A program made the position numbers and the translations under genes. The notes under the pieces were generated by a model, which saw only the letters and a program-made list of their open reading frames with translations, did not search any database and was not told the DNA's origin. Source: an uncultured delta proteobacterium (GTDB lineage: Bacteria; Desulfobacterota; Desulfovibrionia; Desulfovibrionales; Desulfovibrionaceae). Taken from it: a DNA stretch of 64,000 nt. Shown here one piece after another: positions 1 to 8,410 of this stretch. The stretch's first letter is position 1. Each line of letters opens with the position of its first letter. The DNA is taken from the NCBI GenBank assembly GCA_900079685.1, contig LT599018.1, positions 2,085,486 to 2,149,485 on the forward strand. Reading direction: 5' to 3'.

Positions 1-123
1 GTCATAGATGAATCTGAAGTCGATAGCCTTGTCGATTTTACGAAGAAGATGTTCTTTAGGCACGAGTTGCTCGATATATACCAGTTCCATCATGCCTTGC
101 TGTTCGGTTTTGCGCTTTATCAT
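1..123 (-). CDS. IS1182-family transposase, N-terminal fragment cut by window edge
   Basis: The first 41 codons are the same as those of the complete transposase at 6349-7806: MIKRKTEQQ at the start, then VPKEHLLRKIDKAIDF. The ATG lies at 121-123 on the minus strand. The rest of the gene runs off the left edge, so it cannot be judged whether this copy is intact. Confidence 0.85.
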   Translation of the reverse strand, partial: MIKRKTEQQGMMELVYIEQLVPKEHLLRKIDKAIDFRFIYD

Positions 124-177
124 GGAGATATAAAAACAAAATCCCGGCTAAAAGGCCAGGACTTTGTCAAGGGTCTG
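1..177. mobile_element. Right end of an IS1182-type element (partial, copy 1)
   Basis: Bases 1-177 match bases 7684-7860, the right end of the complete element further along, at a constant offset of 7683. The stretch holds the first codons of the transposase, its upstream region and the terminal inverted repeat ending in AAGGGTCTG at 177. The rest of this copy lies outside the window. The first base beyond the element is the first base of a terminator-like hairpin, as also seen for the second copy. Confidence 0.9.
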
Positions 178-207
178 AGAATCGCCGGCCCTCAGGCCGG
201 CGATTCT
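178..207 (-). terminator. GC-rich hairpin directly abutting the IS end
   Basis: The arms AGAATCGCCGGCC (178-190) and GGCCGGCGATTCT (195-207) pair perfectly over 13 bp around the loop CTCA. The hairpin lies just after the stop codon (229) of the minus-strand transporter operon, so it is probably that operon's terminator. Its left base touches the IS, so any U-tract that followed on the minus strand has been displaced. Confidence 0.7.
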
Positions 208-228
208 GTTTCCAGTCACCGAAAAATC

Positions 229-1038
229 TTAATCCCCTCCCGCCGGCCGCACCAACGGCCTGCCGTCCACGGCGCAGACCTCGATATCCGTCCCGTACAG
301 CATGCGCAAGAGCGCCGCCGTCAGGGTTTCCCGGCTTTTACCGGCGGCCGCGACGCGCCCCTGGTGCAGCACCGCCACTTCGTCGCAAAACCATAAAATA
401 TGGTTGGGATCGTGGCAGCAGACCAGGACCGTGACCCCCTGCCCGGCGATGCGCCGCAATGCCTGCCACACCACCATCTGGTTGCTGAAATCCAGGGCGG
501 AGGTCGGCTCGTCCAGCAGCATGAGCGGCGCCTCCTGGGCCAGCGCCCGCGCGAGGCTTACCAGCTGCCGCTGCCCGCCGGAAAGGGCCGTGCACGGCTC
601 ATTGGCGAGCTCCGTTATGCCCACGAGGTCCAGGGCCTTTTCCACAATGGCCATATCCTTTTTGCTCAGGCGGAAAAACCCGCTCATGTGCGGCGTTCTG
701 CCCATGGCCACCACTTCGCGGACCAGAAAGGGAAAACCCGTTTTATGCTCCTGCGGCACATACGCCATGTGCCGGGCCAGGTGCGCGATGCCCAGGCGCG
801 CGACGTCGTGCCCTTCCAGCAGAATGGTGCCGCTCTGCGGCGCAAGAAGACCGAGGCAGCAGCGGAACAGCGTGGTCTTGCCCGACCCGTTGGGGCCGAA
901 CAGGCCGCAGATGTTCCCGCGCGGCACGGCAAAGGATATGTCCCGCAACACGTCCTTCACGCCGTAGCGGAACCGGACGTTTTCCACGGAAAGGGCGTAA
1001 GGGCCGCTGTGCGGCGTGACGGAGTGGTCAGTTCCCAT
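229..1038 (-). CDS. Iron-chelate/cobalamin-type ABC transporter ATP-binding protein
   Basis: This 269-residue protein is the cytoplasmic ATPase of a FecCDE/BtuCD-type importer. The sequence shows a Walker A motif (GPNGSGKTT), an ABC signature (LSGGQRQL) and a Walker B with D-loop (LMLLDEPTSALD). It is the last gene of a four-gene minus-strand operon, and its start overlaps the permease 3' end by 11 bases. Family knowledge suggests uptake of a siderophore, heme, cobalamin or similar metal chelate. The actual ligand cannot be read from the ATPase. Confidence 0.93.
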   Translation of the reverse strand: MGTDHSVTPHSGPYALSVENVRFRYGVKDVLRDISFAVPRGNICGLFGPNGSGKTTLFRCCLGLLAPQSGTILLEGHDVARLGIAHLARHMAYVPQEHKTGFPFLVREVVAMGRTPHMSGFFRLSKKDMAIVEKALDLVGITELANEPCTALSGGQRQLVSLARALAQEAPLMLLDEPTSALDFSNQMVVWQALRRIAGQGVTVLVCCHDPNHILWFCDEVAVLHQGRVAAAGKSRETLTAALLRMLYGTDIEVCAVDGRPLVRPAGGD

Positions 1039-2047
1039 ACAACTCCCTGCCTTTGACGCGCAGGAGCCAGAGCAGATACGGCGCGCCGAGGACGGCGGTG
1101 ATGATGCTGACCGGGATTTCCGCCTGGGTCAGGGTTCGCGCCAGGGTGTCGCACACCAGCAGATAGACCGCGCCCATGAGCGCGGACGCCGGGATGACCC
1201 AGCGGTTGTCCGGCCCGAACAGCATGCGCGCGGCATGCGGGGCCATGAGGCCCACCCAGCCGATGATCCCGGCGGAAGCCACGCAGGCGGCCGCGCACAC
1301 GGTGGCCAGAACGACCAGAAGGCGCCGCAGCCGCGCGGGATTCACGCCGAGGCTCCGCGCGTCCTCATCGCCGAGGGAGAGCACGTTGAGCCGCCAGCCG
1401 AGCAGCCAGATGCACCCGATGCCCGGCAAAACCAGGGCGGCGGTCAGTCTGGTATCCGGCCAGGAGGCGTAGTGGAACCCGCCCATCATCCAGAACGTGA
1501 TCTCGCGCAGTTGCGTATCCGCCGCCAGGTACTTCATGACGCCGACCCCGGCGGAAAACAGCGCGCCCACGATGATGCCGGCTAGCACCAGGGCCACGGG
1601 CGGCACCACGCCCCGGCTGGTGGCGAGAAGTCCCGTGATGCTCACGGCCAAAAGCGCGAAAATAAAGGCGGAAAGGGGCACGGGAGGCAACGCGGCCGGG
1701 AAAAGGATGGCCAGCGCAGCGCCGCAGGCCGCGCCCGACGACACGCCCAGGATGTAGGGCTCCACCAGCGGGTTGCGGAAACACCCCTGGTAGGCCGCGC
1801 CGGAAACAGCGAGCGCCATGCCGGAAACAGCGGCCAGCAACAGACGCGGCATGCGGATTTTCCAGACGATCACGTCGCGGACCTTGGGGATATCCGGCGC
1901 GTCATTGCCCGTAAGGTGCGCGGCCACGCTTTTCCATACTTCCGCAAGGCTTATGTCATAGGCCCCGGCCACCATGGCCACAGCCAGAGCCGTCAGCAGC
2001 AGCAGCCCCAAGAGAGCCATGCACACGGCGCGGAAGGGAATTCCCAT
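1028..2047 (-). CDS. FecCD-family metal-chelate ABC transporter permease
   Basis: The 339-residue protein is an inner-membrane permease of the FecCD/BtuC type with about ten hydrophobic segments. Family features include RMPRLLLAAVSGMALAVSGA near residue 50 and the EPYILGVSSGAACGAA stretch that follows. It begins four bases after the binding-protein stop and overlaps the ATPase gene, so translation is probably coupled. It should form the transmembrane pore for the ligand delivered by the product of 2051-3241. Confidence 0.93.
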   Translation of the reverse strand: MGIPFRAVCMALLGLLLLTALAVAMVAGAYDISLAEVWKSVAAHLTGNDAPDIPKVRDVIVWKIRMPRLLLAAVSGMALAVSGAAYQGCFRNPLVEPYILGVSSGAACGAALAILFPAALPPVPLSAFIFALLAVSITGLLATSRGVVPPVALVLAGIIVGALFSAGVGVMKYLAADTQLREITFWMMGGFHYASWPDTRLTAALVLPGIGCIWLLGWRLNVLSLGDEDARSLGVNPARLRRLLVVLATVCAAACVASAGIIGWVGLMAPHAARMLFGPDNRWVIPASALMGAVYLLVCDTLARTLTQAEIPVSIITAVLGAPYLLWLLRVKGRELYGN

Positions 2048-2050
2048 GCC

Positions 2051-3241
2051 TTAAAAACCGCCCTCGAGCATCCAGTCCAGAAGTTGCGTGGCAGCGAGGC
2101 CCCTTGCCGTTGCATCGTCCACGCCGTAAAGCTCCTTGTACAGGCGCAGGGCGGCGTCATGGACGTTGATGTCCGCGAACCTGTCCGGATAGGCGGCTTT
2201 CGCGATGATGAGCATATCCAGGGGATATTCCAGGCGGCGGGAGCAGTTCATGGGCGTCCAGGGCATGGCGTATACCCGCTTGGCCTTGACGGCCCCAAGT
2301 TCGGAAAGATTGGCGTAATACGGGGCTTCCATGAGCTCGCGCGGCGGATGGTACCCGTTGGACGTGGGCAGCACGATCACGTCGGGGTCCAGAGCGTATA
2401 TCTGCTCCGCGCTCATGGGAACGCCTTTGCCGTTGCCGGTGTAAGCGTTTTTCGCGTTGGCCACGCTCTCGACAATGTAGGATTCCGGGGAGTCCAGGCC
2501 CCAAACCGTGCCGCTGCCGCCCTCTTTCCGGGTCGCGGGGTTGAGGCCGAAATACAGGAGGCGCGTCTTTTTGTCCTCGGGGATATCCGCCGTGCGCTCG
2601 CGGATCAGCGTCTCGAACGCCGCCAGGGAGTCCGCCAGTTTCCCGGCCTTTTCCTTTTGCCCGAACACCTCGCCGAGGAGCTGCATCTCGGTTTTCATGG
2701 TGCTCATGTCCGTGCCCCCGAAACAGGTCGGGGAAAAGGTCGCCACCAGGGGAATGCCGAGCTCCTCAAGCGTCGCGAGGGTCTTTTCCGTGGCTTCCAT
2801 AGCATCAGCCCGCACGGTGCAGTCCCCGACGCGCACGATCACAAGGTCGGGTTCGGCTTTCGCCAGGGTTTCGAAATTGAGGACGTTCCCCTGGGGCGAG
2901 TTGACGCAGGGCAACGCATCCAGCCAGGGGTGCAGGAACTTCATGGTGTTCCAGCCTCTGTGCTCGTAAGTCGCGCCCGAGGCGGTCGCGAACTGGTACT
3001 TGTAATCGCGTTTCAACCCCCAGGACCCGATGCCGACGATGGTATCAACAACGCCGAGGTGCGTCATGACGGCTTCCACAAACCCGTCGCTGATCGTCAC
3101 AACCCGTTTGGGCGCGACGGGTACGGAAACGGCTTTCCCGCGCATGTCGGTGACGGTGCGCGTTGCCGCCGGTACCGGAGAAGGCGTTGCGCAAACGAAA
3201 AGCGGCAAAAGCAGGAGGCCTGCGAACAGGGAACGGAACAT
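2051..3241 (-). CDS. Periplasmic metal-chelate ABC transporter substrate-binding protein
   Basis: The 396-residue protein starts with a signal peptide (MFRSLFAGLLLLPLFVCATPSP). It continues with the class III binding-protein beginning RTVTDMRGKAVSVPVAPKRVV. Later segments such as LDPDVIVLPTSNGYHPP fit the second lobe of FecB/BtuF-like proteins. It follows the FmdE-like gene by 18 bases and precedes the permease by 3. The ligand is unknown. The neighbouring Cys-rich FmdE-like protein points to a metal or metal complex. Confidence 0.9.
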   Translation of the reverse strand: MFRSLFAGLLLLPLFVCATPSPVPAATRTVTDMRGKAVSVPVAPKRVVTISDGFVEAVMTHLGVVDTIVGIGSWGLKRDYKYQFATASGATYEHRGWNTMKFLHPWLDALPCVNSPQGNVLNFETLAKAEPDLVIVRVGDCTVRADAMEATEKTLATLEELGIPLVATFSPTCFGGTDMSTMKTEMQLLGEVFGQKEKAGKLADSLAAFETLIRERTADIPEDKKTRLLYFGLNPATRKEGGSGTVWGLDSPESYIVESVANAKNAYTGNGKGVPMSAEQIYALDPDVIVLPTSNGYHPPRELMEAPYYANLSELGAVKAKRVYAMPWTPMNCSRRLEYPLDMLIIAKAAYPDRFADINVHDAALRLYKELYGVDDATARGLAATQLLDWMLEGGF

Positions 3242-3259
3242 GCGGACCCTCTGGAATAG

Positions 3260-3808
3260 TTACACAATAATGTGCGGGTGCGGGTGGTGGCAATCCAGGC
3301 AGACGAACCGCTCCTCAAACAGGCGGACGCATGGCTCGGAGACATACTCCCCGCAAACGGCGCACGCAACGGGAGTATTGAGGCGGGCAAGCGGCGGCAC
3401 CGCGTACGAGGGTTCGGCAATGGAATATAACTCGTCCGCCGGGGCCGAGAGAAACCGCATAACCGTTTCCTCGCGGGACGCGTCGTGGATTCTTTCGTGC
3501 CAGTAAAACCGGGCGGCTGTTTTGCGGCCCCGCACGAAAAAGGAAAACGCGAACTTGCCCCGGAGGCGCAGGAGCATGTTGCCCTTGCCCATGGAGCAGC
3601 CGGTAATAGCCTGGATGGCGTCAACCGCGCAGGACTCGGTTTCCGCGACGCAGACCAGTTCCTCATCGACGCTGGGCGAGTGCACGAAATGGGCAAGGGC
3701 GTCCACCGCGATGCGGCAGCCCATGGCCAGCCCCGGACAAACATGGCCGTGAAACGCCTTTGCTTTTTCCCAGGCTTCGGCGTATTCCTGCGGCAGTGTT
3801 GCATTCAT
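3260..3808 (-). CDS. FmdE-family (formylmethanofuran dehydrogenase subunit E-like) zinc protein
   Basis: The 182-residue protein has the FmdE core HGHVCPGLAMGCRIAVDAL near residue 20, then CSMGKGNMLLRLRGKFAFSF. Its C-terminus has two Cys pairs (CAVCGEY and CLDCHH) typical of a zinc ribbon. Standalone FmdE-like proteins occur widely in anaerobes without formylmethanofuran dehydrogenase and often sit beside metal-chelate ABC transporters. It is the first gene of this operon, so a role in handling the imported metal or cofactor is plausible but unproven. A GGGTG ribosome binding site precedes the ATG. Confidence 0.88.
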   Translation of the reverse strand: MNATLPQEYAEAWEKAKAFHGHVCPGLAMGCRIAVDALAHFVHSPSVDEELVCVAETESCAVDAIQAITGCSMGKGNMLLRLRGKFAFSFFVRGRKTAARFYWHERIHDASREETVMRFLSAPADELYSIAEPSYAVPPLARLNTPVACAVCGEYVSEPCVRLFEERFVCLDCHHPHPHIIV

Positions 3809-3945
3809 GGCGCACCCTTGCGTTAAAGTAGCACGAAATCAATAAAGTGTATTACTACTACGAGCGGGGTGCCATGTCAAGGCGCAAACCCTGCATCCGC
3901 GCGGATATACTTGACTTTCAATACACCACGAGGCAGAGTACGACC

Positions 3946-4422
3946 ATGGATTATTGTATCCCGAAAAGCCCGGAAGAGATCGGGCGGATTCTTGAACCTC
4001 TTGATGATTTCTGGGACCACTGGGGCTTTGAAGCCTGGGAGATGGGGCCGTTCACGGGCGTTTCCCGTCTGCAGCGCTTCGTCAAGGACGGTTTCCTCGG
4101 CCCCATTGCCGAATATCAGGCCTGGGACTGCATCGTATGGGACTCCGGCACGGAGGAAGACAGGGAGAATCTCTGGAACACCATGCGGCCCATGGACGGC
4201 GTCATGACGCAGCGTTTCGTGTTCATTGTGCCGGAACCGTGGACGACGCGGCGCATCAAATCGTTTTACGCCGGGCTGAAAGGGTACGTCGAATTTTACG
4301 CGTACCTGCCTGACGACAACGGCGGCCTTGGCACAACGGAGGTTCAGGACTTGACGCGCCTGATCGACATGGGGATACGCCTGGGCCTGACAGGGCACGC
4401 CGCACTTCCCGGAGAAAAATAG
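3946..4422 (+). CDS. Conserved-looking hypothetical protein
   Basis: This 158-residue protein is rich in Trp, Asp and Glu (FWDHWGFEAWEMGPF near the start; QAWDCIVWDSGTEEDREN in the middle). I see no signal peptide, membrane segment or motif that I recognise. The ATG at 3946 is preferred because AGGCAG precedes it and the protein composition changes there. Upstream in-frame starts exist at 3847 and 3874. It lies between the divergent fmdE operon and cstA, and its function is unknown. Confidence 0.6.
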   Translation: MDYCIPKSPEEIGRILEPLDDFWDHWGFEAWEMGPFTGVSRLQRFVKDGFLGPIAEYQAWDCIVWDSGTEEDRENLWNTMRPMDGVMTQRFVFIVPEPWTTRRIKSFYAGLKGYVEFYAYLPDDNGGLGTTEVQDLTRLIDMGIRLGLTGHAALPGEK

Positions 4423-4597
4423 AAAATTCGGTACTTTTTTTTGCAAAAAACGCTGAAAAACGCTTCCAATAAAAGAGACAACGCTGTAACCCATGTGGTA
4501 TGGATTGTCTGACCGCACGGTATAGATTTTTCGGTGCAGAACGTACTAGGGGACAGGCCATGCCAGGCCTGCTGTTTGTAACAAGAGGAGGAAGCTT

Positions 4598-6235
4598 ATG
4601 CTTGCAGCACTGTTTATTTTTGCTTTTGTATTTTTCCTTGTGGCATACAAATTTTACGGCAATTTCCTTGTTCGTATGTTCGACCTGGACGACAGCAGAA
4701 AAACCCCCGCCGAATGCCTGTATGACGGCATGGATTACTGCCCCACGCACCCCGCCGTGCTGATGGGCCACCACTTTTCCTCCATCGCCGGCGCCGGCCC
4801 CATCGTGGGCCCGATCACGGCCGCGGCCTGGTTCGGCTGGCTGCCCGCGTATATCTGGTGCCTTTTCGGGTCCGCGTTTTTCGGCGGCCCGCATGACATG
4901 GGCGCCCTGGTTGCGTCCATCCGGCATGACGGCAAATCCATGGGCGAAGTCGTCCGCCGCTGGATCGGCGAACGCGGCCGGTTCCTCTTCCTTTGCTTCA
5001 CCATTCTGACCCTGTTCCTGATCGTTGCCGTGTTCCTGCAACTGGCCGCCAACACCATGGCCAACGACCAGGCGGTCGCCTTCGCGGCCGTGGTGTACAT
5101 GGGCGCGGCCATTCTTTTCGGCATGATGGTTTACCGTTTCAACATCTCCCTGAAAATCGCCACCATCGTCATGCTGCCCATCGTTTTCGGCTCCTGCTGG
5201 CTCGCGCACGCCGTGCCCGCCATCGGCGCCGTGTTCGCCCTGTCCATGCCGGTCTGGCGCTGGATCCTGGTAGGCTATATCATCATCGCCTCCCTCCTGC
5301 CCGTGTGGCTCCTGCTCCAGCCCCGCGACTACCTGGCTTCTTACTTCCTGTATTTCGCGGTCATCATCGGCGGCATCGGCATGATCTTCGGTTCCGGCTT
5401 TGACGTGACGCTGCCCGCGTTCAAGGGCTTCACCGTCTCCGTCGGCGGCTCCGAACAGTTCATTTGGCCCATCCTCTTCGTGACCGTGGCCTGCGGCGCC
5501 ATCTCCGGCTTCCACTCCATGGTGGGTTCCGGCACCAGCTCCAAGCAGCTCCGCCATGAAAAAGACAGCCTGGTCGTCGGGTACGGCTCCATGCTGCTCG
5601 AAGGGCTGGTGGCGGTTATCGCCATCGGCACCATCATGATCGCCGGCGGCCAGATCGCCCAGGGCGGCCCGGTCATCACCTACGCCCAGGGCTTCGGCAA
5701 ATTCGGCGCCCTTGTTGGCATCGACGTCGCCCTCGGCACCTCTCTCGGCGCCCTGGCCATCAACTCGTTCATCCTGACCACCCTGGATACGGCCACCCGT
5801 CTGACCCGCTACCAGATCCAGGAATTCTCCGGCGGCAAGCTTGACCGCTACACCTCCACCCTGATCGCCGTTGCCGGGGCTCTCGCCCTGCTGCTCTTCG
5901 AAACCGGCGGCAAGCCCACCTGGGCGGTTATCTGGCCCGTGTTCGGCGCCGCCAACCAGCTCGTGGCCGCTCTCGCCTTCCTCGGCATCGGCGCCTGGTT
6001 GTACAAGGGCCTGAAGCGCCAGATCACCTTCATCATGGTTCCCATGTGGTTCATGCTGATAACCACCCTCGCCGCCCTCGGCTTCCTGATCCGCGACCAG
6101 TTCGTCGGCCCGGCCGTCAACTGGATCATCGTGGTCGTGTGCGCGCTGCTCGCCGTGCTCGGGATACTCATGCTCAAGGAGGCCCTGGCCGCCCTGAAGC
6201 CTTCCGGTTCCGTTTCCGCGAACGCCGCGGATTAA
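4598..6235 (+). CDS. cstA: CstA-family carbon starvation carrier (peptide or pyruvate uptake)
   Basis: The 545-residue integral membrane protein has the hallmark CstA motifs HHFSSIAGAGPIVGP (around residue 67), FFGGPHDMGALVASIRHDGK and FHSMVGSGTSSKQL. E. coli CstA and BtsT are about 700 residues. This shorter form resembles the compact CstA proteins of many anaerobes. Members take up peptides or pyruvate. A strong GAGGAGG site ends seven bases before the ATG. The gene was followed by a hairpin terminator into which an IS has inserted. Confidence 0.9.
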   Translation: MLAALFIFAFVFFLVAYKFYGNFLVRMFDLDDSRKTPAECLYDGMDYCPTHPAVLMGHHFSSIAGAGPIVGPITAAAWFGWLPAYIWCLFGSAFFGGPHDMGALVASIRHDGKSMGEVVRRWIGERGRFLFLCFTILTLFLIVAVFLQLAANTMANDQAVAFAAVVYMGAAILFGMMVYRFNISLKIATIVMLPIVFGSCWLAHAVPAIGAVFALSMPVWRWILVGYIIIASLLPVWLLLQPRDYLASYFLYFAVIIGGIGMIFGSGFDVTLPAFKGFTVSVGGSEQFIWPILFVTVACGAISGFHSMVGSGTSSKQLRHEKDSLVVGYGSMLLEGLVAVIAIGTIMIAGGQIAQGGPVITYAQGFGKFGALVGIDVALGTSLGALAINSFILTTLDTATRLTRYQIQEFSGGKLDRYTSTLIAVAGALALLLFETGGKPTWAVIWPVFGAANQLVAALAFLGIGAWLYKGLKRQITFIMVPMWFMLITTLAALGFLIRDQFVGPAVNWIIVVVCALLAVLGILMLKEALAALKPSGSVSANAAD

Positions 6236-6257
6236 TTCCCCGGCCCGGCCCATATAC

Positions 6258-6289
6258 GAAGAGCCTCCACCCTGCGGTGGAGGCTCTTC
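6258..6289 (+). terminator. cstA terminator hairpin, left copy of the IS target palindrome
   Basis: The perfect 14-bp stem GAAGAGCCTCCACC / GGTGGAGGCTCTTC surrounds the loop CTGC. The same 32 bases recur at 7861-7892 on the other side of the IS. Here the hairpin is followed directly by the IS end instead of the T-containing sequence AGTTTT, which now lies beyond the right copy. Confidence 0.8.
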
Positions 6290-6301
6290 CAGACCTCTGA
6301 C

Positions 6302-6335
6302 AAACCCCCGTTTTTTTGAGCGGGGGTTTGTTTTA
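6302..6335. terminator. Terminator inside the left end of the IS
   Basis: AAACCCCCG (6302-6310) pairs with CGGGGGTTT (6321-6329) and is followed by GTTTTATT on the plus strand. It could stop rightward read-through from cstA into the antisense strand of the transposase. Transcripts leaving the transposase gene on the minus strand would meet the same hairpin. Confidence 0.65.
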
Positions 6336-6348
6336 TTGCAGCGTTTAG

Positions 6349-7806
6349 TTATGCGGGCACTGCGGATTTTGGAGCGGAGCAAATTCTCCAAAGATGGGAA
6401 AACAAGCGGGAAAGTGTCGTTTGGGAGCGGGAAAAGCCTGGGCCGCAAGGGCCGTTTGACCGCTCCCAGATGCGCAGGGCTATTTTCTTCATGTTCTGGC
6501 AGGCGGCGGACAAGAGGCATTGCATCTGGACCTTCGCAAGGCCTCGGAAGCGGGCGTAGCGATGCCCATGTAATTCCTTGCCGTCGGCAAAGCTCCGCTC
6601 CACTGTCTCCTTACGGCGTTTGTAGATGGCTTTGCCTTTGTCCTCGTAGCGATATTCGTTGATTATATCTTTATATTCCTGCCAGATATGGCGCGTTACT
6701 GCTTTGGTATGGTTGCGACTGGCGGTGCATTGCCCGAGAAGGGAGCAGTTGCGGCAAACGGACGGGTCCGAGACATATTCACGGTAACCGTCCCGGGTCG
6801 TTGTCCTATAGCGCAGGACTCGGTTTTGCGGGCAGAGCTGGCAGTCACAAGTCTCATCATAGACAAAATCCCTTTTGCGCAGGTAACCCGCGCGGTGTGT
6901 GGGGCGGCTGTACCCGATGACTCCATAAATATCTCTTTCCACAAGGCCTTTGCAGATATGGGGAGTGAAGTAGGCTGCATCAAGGCCTGCGGACTCGACG
7001 TTGAAACCAAAACGCTTCCGTTGGCGATCAAGGCGGGAGAGGTAGGGCTGAGAGTCATGCACATTGCCGGGGGTAACGAAACTGTCGGTTATGATGCCGC
7101 AGATTCCGTCCACGGTACGGTGATCCAGATAGAAAAAACCCTTGGGTTTGCCCTCGCGCACCATATACCCGCTGTCCGGGTCCGTGGTGCTGACCTTGAT
7201 TTCCTTGGTTTCCGGAGTCTCATCGCGGGGCGGCAAAGGCTTTTTGCCATGCTTGCGGCGGTCTTCATCAATGTCCCGGTCAAGTTCCTCCACATAATCG
7301 CGTACGGATTTGAGCACCTGGGCCTTGTCATATTTTCCCTTGTTGGCACTGGCTTTCAGGTGGGTTGAATCGGTGTACAGCGTTTTGCCGTCCACCATCT
7401 TGCGCTTTATGGCCTGGAGCACAATCTCGTCAAAAATTTCCTGGTAAACCGGGCTGTCATTGAAACGCCTGCGGCGGTTTTGGCTGAAGGTGCTGGCGTG
7501 GGGGATTTTGTCGGTGAGAGTAAAGCCGAGAAACCAACGATATGCGACATTGACTTCGATTTCGCGAATCAACTGTTGCTCGCTGCGAATGCCGAACAAA
7601 TACCCAATAAAAAGCATCTTGAATAGCACAACCGGATCAACTGCCGGCCTGCCGTTATCGGGACAGTATCTATCTTTGACCTTGTCATAGATGAATCTGA
7701 AGTCGATAGCCTTGTCGATTTTACGAAGAAGATGTTCTTTAGGCACGAGTTGCTCGATATATACCAGTTCCATCATGCCTTGCTGTTCGGTTTTGCGCTT
7801 TATCAT
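6349..7806 (-). CDS. IS1182-family DDE transposase
   Basis: The 485-residue transposase starts MIKRKTEQQGMMELVYIEQL. It contains the family N-terminal segment LVPKEHLLRKIDKAIDF, the middle DSTHLKASANKGKYDK region, the Cys-rich segment CDCQLCPQNRVL and the C-terminal YKRRKETVERSFADGKELHG with the DDE glutamate. The frame is intact, so the copy may be active. The product would catalyse cut-and-paste or copy transposition of the element. The gene fills almost the whole 1571-bp IS. Confidence 0.93.
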   Translation of the reverse strand: MIKRKTEQQGMMELVYIEQLVPKEHLLRKIDKAIDFRFIYDKVKDRYCPDNGRPAVDPVVLFKMLFIGYLFGIRSEQQLIREIEVNVAYRWFLGFTLTDKIPHASTFSQNRRRRFNDSPVYQEIFDEIVLQAIKRKMVDGKTLYTDSTHLKASANKGKYDKAQVLKSVRDYVEELDRDIDEDRRKHGKKPLPPRDETPETKEIKVSTTDPDSGYMVREGKPKGFFYLDHRTVDGICGIITDSFVTPGNVHDSQPYLSRLDRQRKRFGFNVESAGLDAAYFTPHICKGLVERDIYGVIGYSRPTHRAGYLRKRDFVYDETCDCQLCPQNRVLRYRTTTRDGYREYVSDPSVCRNCSLLGQCTASRNHTKAVTRHIWQEYKDIINEYRYEDKGKAIYKRRKETVERSFADGKELHGHRYARFRGLAKVQMQCLLSAACQNMKKIALRIWERSNGPCGPGFSRSQTTLSRLFSHLWRICSAPKSAVPA

Positions 7807-7860
7807 GGAGATATAAAAACAAAATCCCGGCTAAAAGGCCAGGACTTTGTCAAGGGTCTG

Positions 7861-7892
7861 GAAGAGCCTCCACCCTGCGGTGGAGGCTCTTC
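7861..7892 (+). repeat. Right copy of the 32-bp palindromic target duplication
   Basis: The 32 bases are identical to 6258-6289 and form the same 14-bp stem. AGTTTTCC follows, which looks like the original U-tract of the cstA terminator. On the minus strand it also lies just past the stop codon (7949) of the DUF523 gene, so the uninterrupted hairpin probably served both convergent units. Confidence 0.85.
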
Positions 7893-7948
7893 AGTTTTCC
7901 GTGAGGCTGGGCATGGAGGCTAGGCCGCTTTAGCGTTTCTTCCGGGCC

Positions 7949-8410
7949 TCACAGGGAAAAGCTCTCCTCGGAAACAACGGCAAGGCCGTTTTCCCGCAGA
8001 AGCGCCGTTGTCACACCCTGCCCCGGAATGCGGCGGGAGGAAAAGGTTCCGTCGTACACGACGCACACGCCGCAGGAAGGGCTTCTTTCCTTGAGCACCG
8101 CGCGGGTGATGCCCTTCTCCCTGGCGATCGCGAGAACCATGTCCGCGCCCCGGACAAAAGCCTCGGTCACGTCCCGGCCCGTTCTGTCCACGACCCTGGA
8201 GCCGCGTTTCTCGCACGGCTCGCGCGGGATGGAAAGCCCGCCCAGCACTTCCGGGCAGACCGGGACGACGAGCCCCCGCCTGTGCAGCTCCATGAGCAGC
8301 GGATGCGGCGTGCTTTGCCCGTCGTACCGGCATTTTTCGCCGCACAGGCAGGCGCTGGCCAGGATAAGACCTTCGGGCGCCGTTTTGGGGAACGCACAGG
8401 GGGCCGTCAT
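7949..8410 (-). CDS. DUF523-family protein
   Basis: The 153-residue protein carries the DUF523 features LASACLCGEKCRYDGQST near the start, VPVCPEVLGGLSIPREPCE in the middle and a SPSCG motif (KERSPSCGVCVVYDGTF). The conserved cysteines suggest metal or redox chemistry. The molecular function of the family is not established. It begins inside the last codons of holB (ATGA overlap) and is the last gene of the purA-holB group. Confidence 0.85.
   Translation of the reverse strand: MTAPCAFPKTAPEGLILASACLCGEKCRYDGQSTPHPLLMELHRRGLVVPVCPEVLGGLSIPREPCEKRGSRVVDRTGRDVTEAFVRGADMVLAIAREKGITRAVLKERSPSCGVCVVYDGTFSSRRIPGQGVTTALLRENGLAVVSEESFSL

Larger units (their letters stand above)
6290..7860. mobile_element. 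Complete IS1182-type insertion sequence (copy 2)
   Basis: The element is 1571 bp with imperfect terminal inverted repeats: CAGACCTCTGACAAA at the left and, reading inward on the opposite strand, CAGACCCTTGACAAA at the right. It carries one transposase gene on the minus strand. It is flanked on both sides by an exact 32-bp palindrome, read here as a target duplication of a whole terminator hairpin. A second copy begins the window. Confidence 0.92.

Noticed and set aside
4256-6520. A 754-codon open frame on the minus strand opposite cstA
   Set aside because: It is the antisense of a clear CstA gene, is very rich in Gly, His and Asp codons that mirror the membrane helices, and resembles no protein. 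High GC content leaves such frames open.
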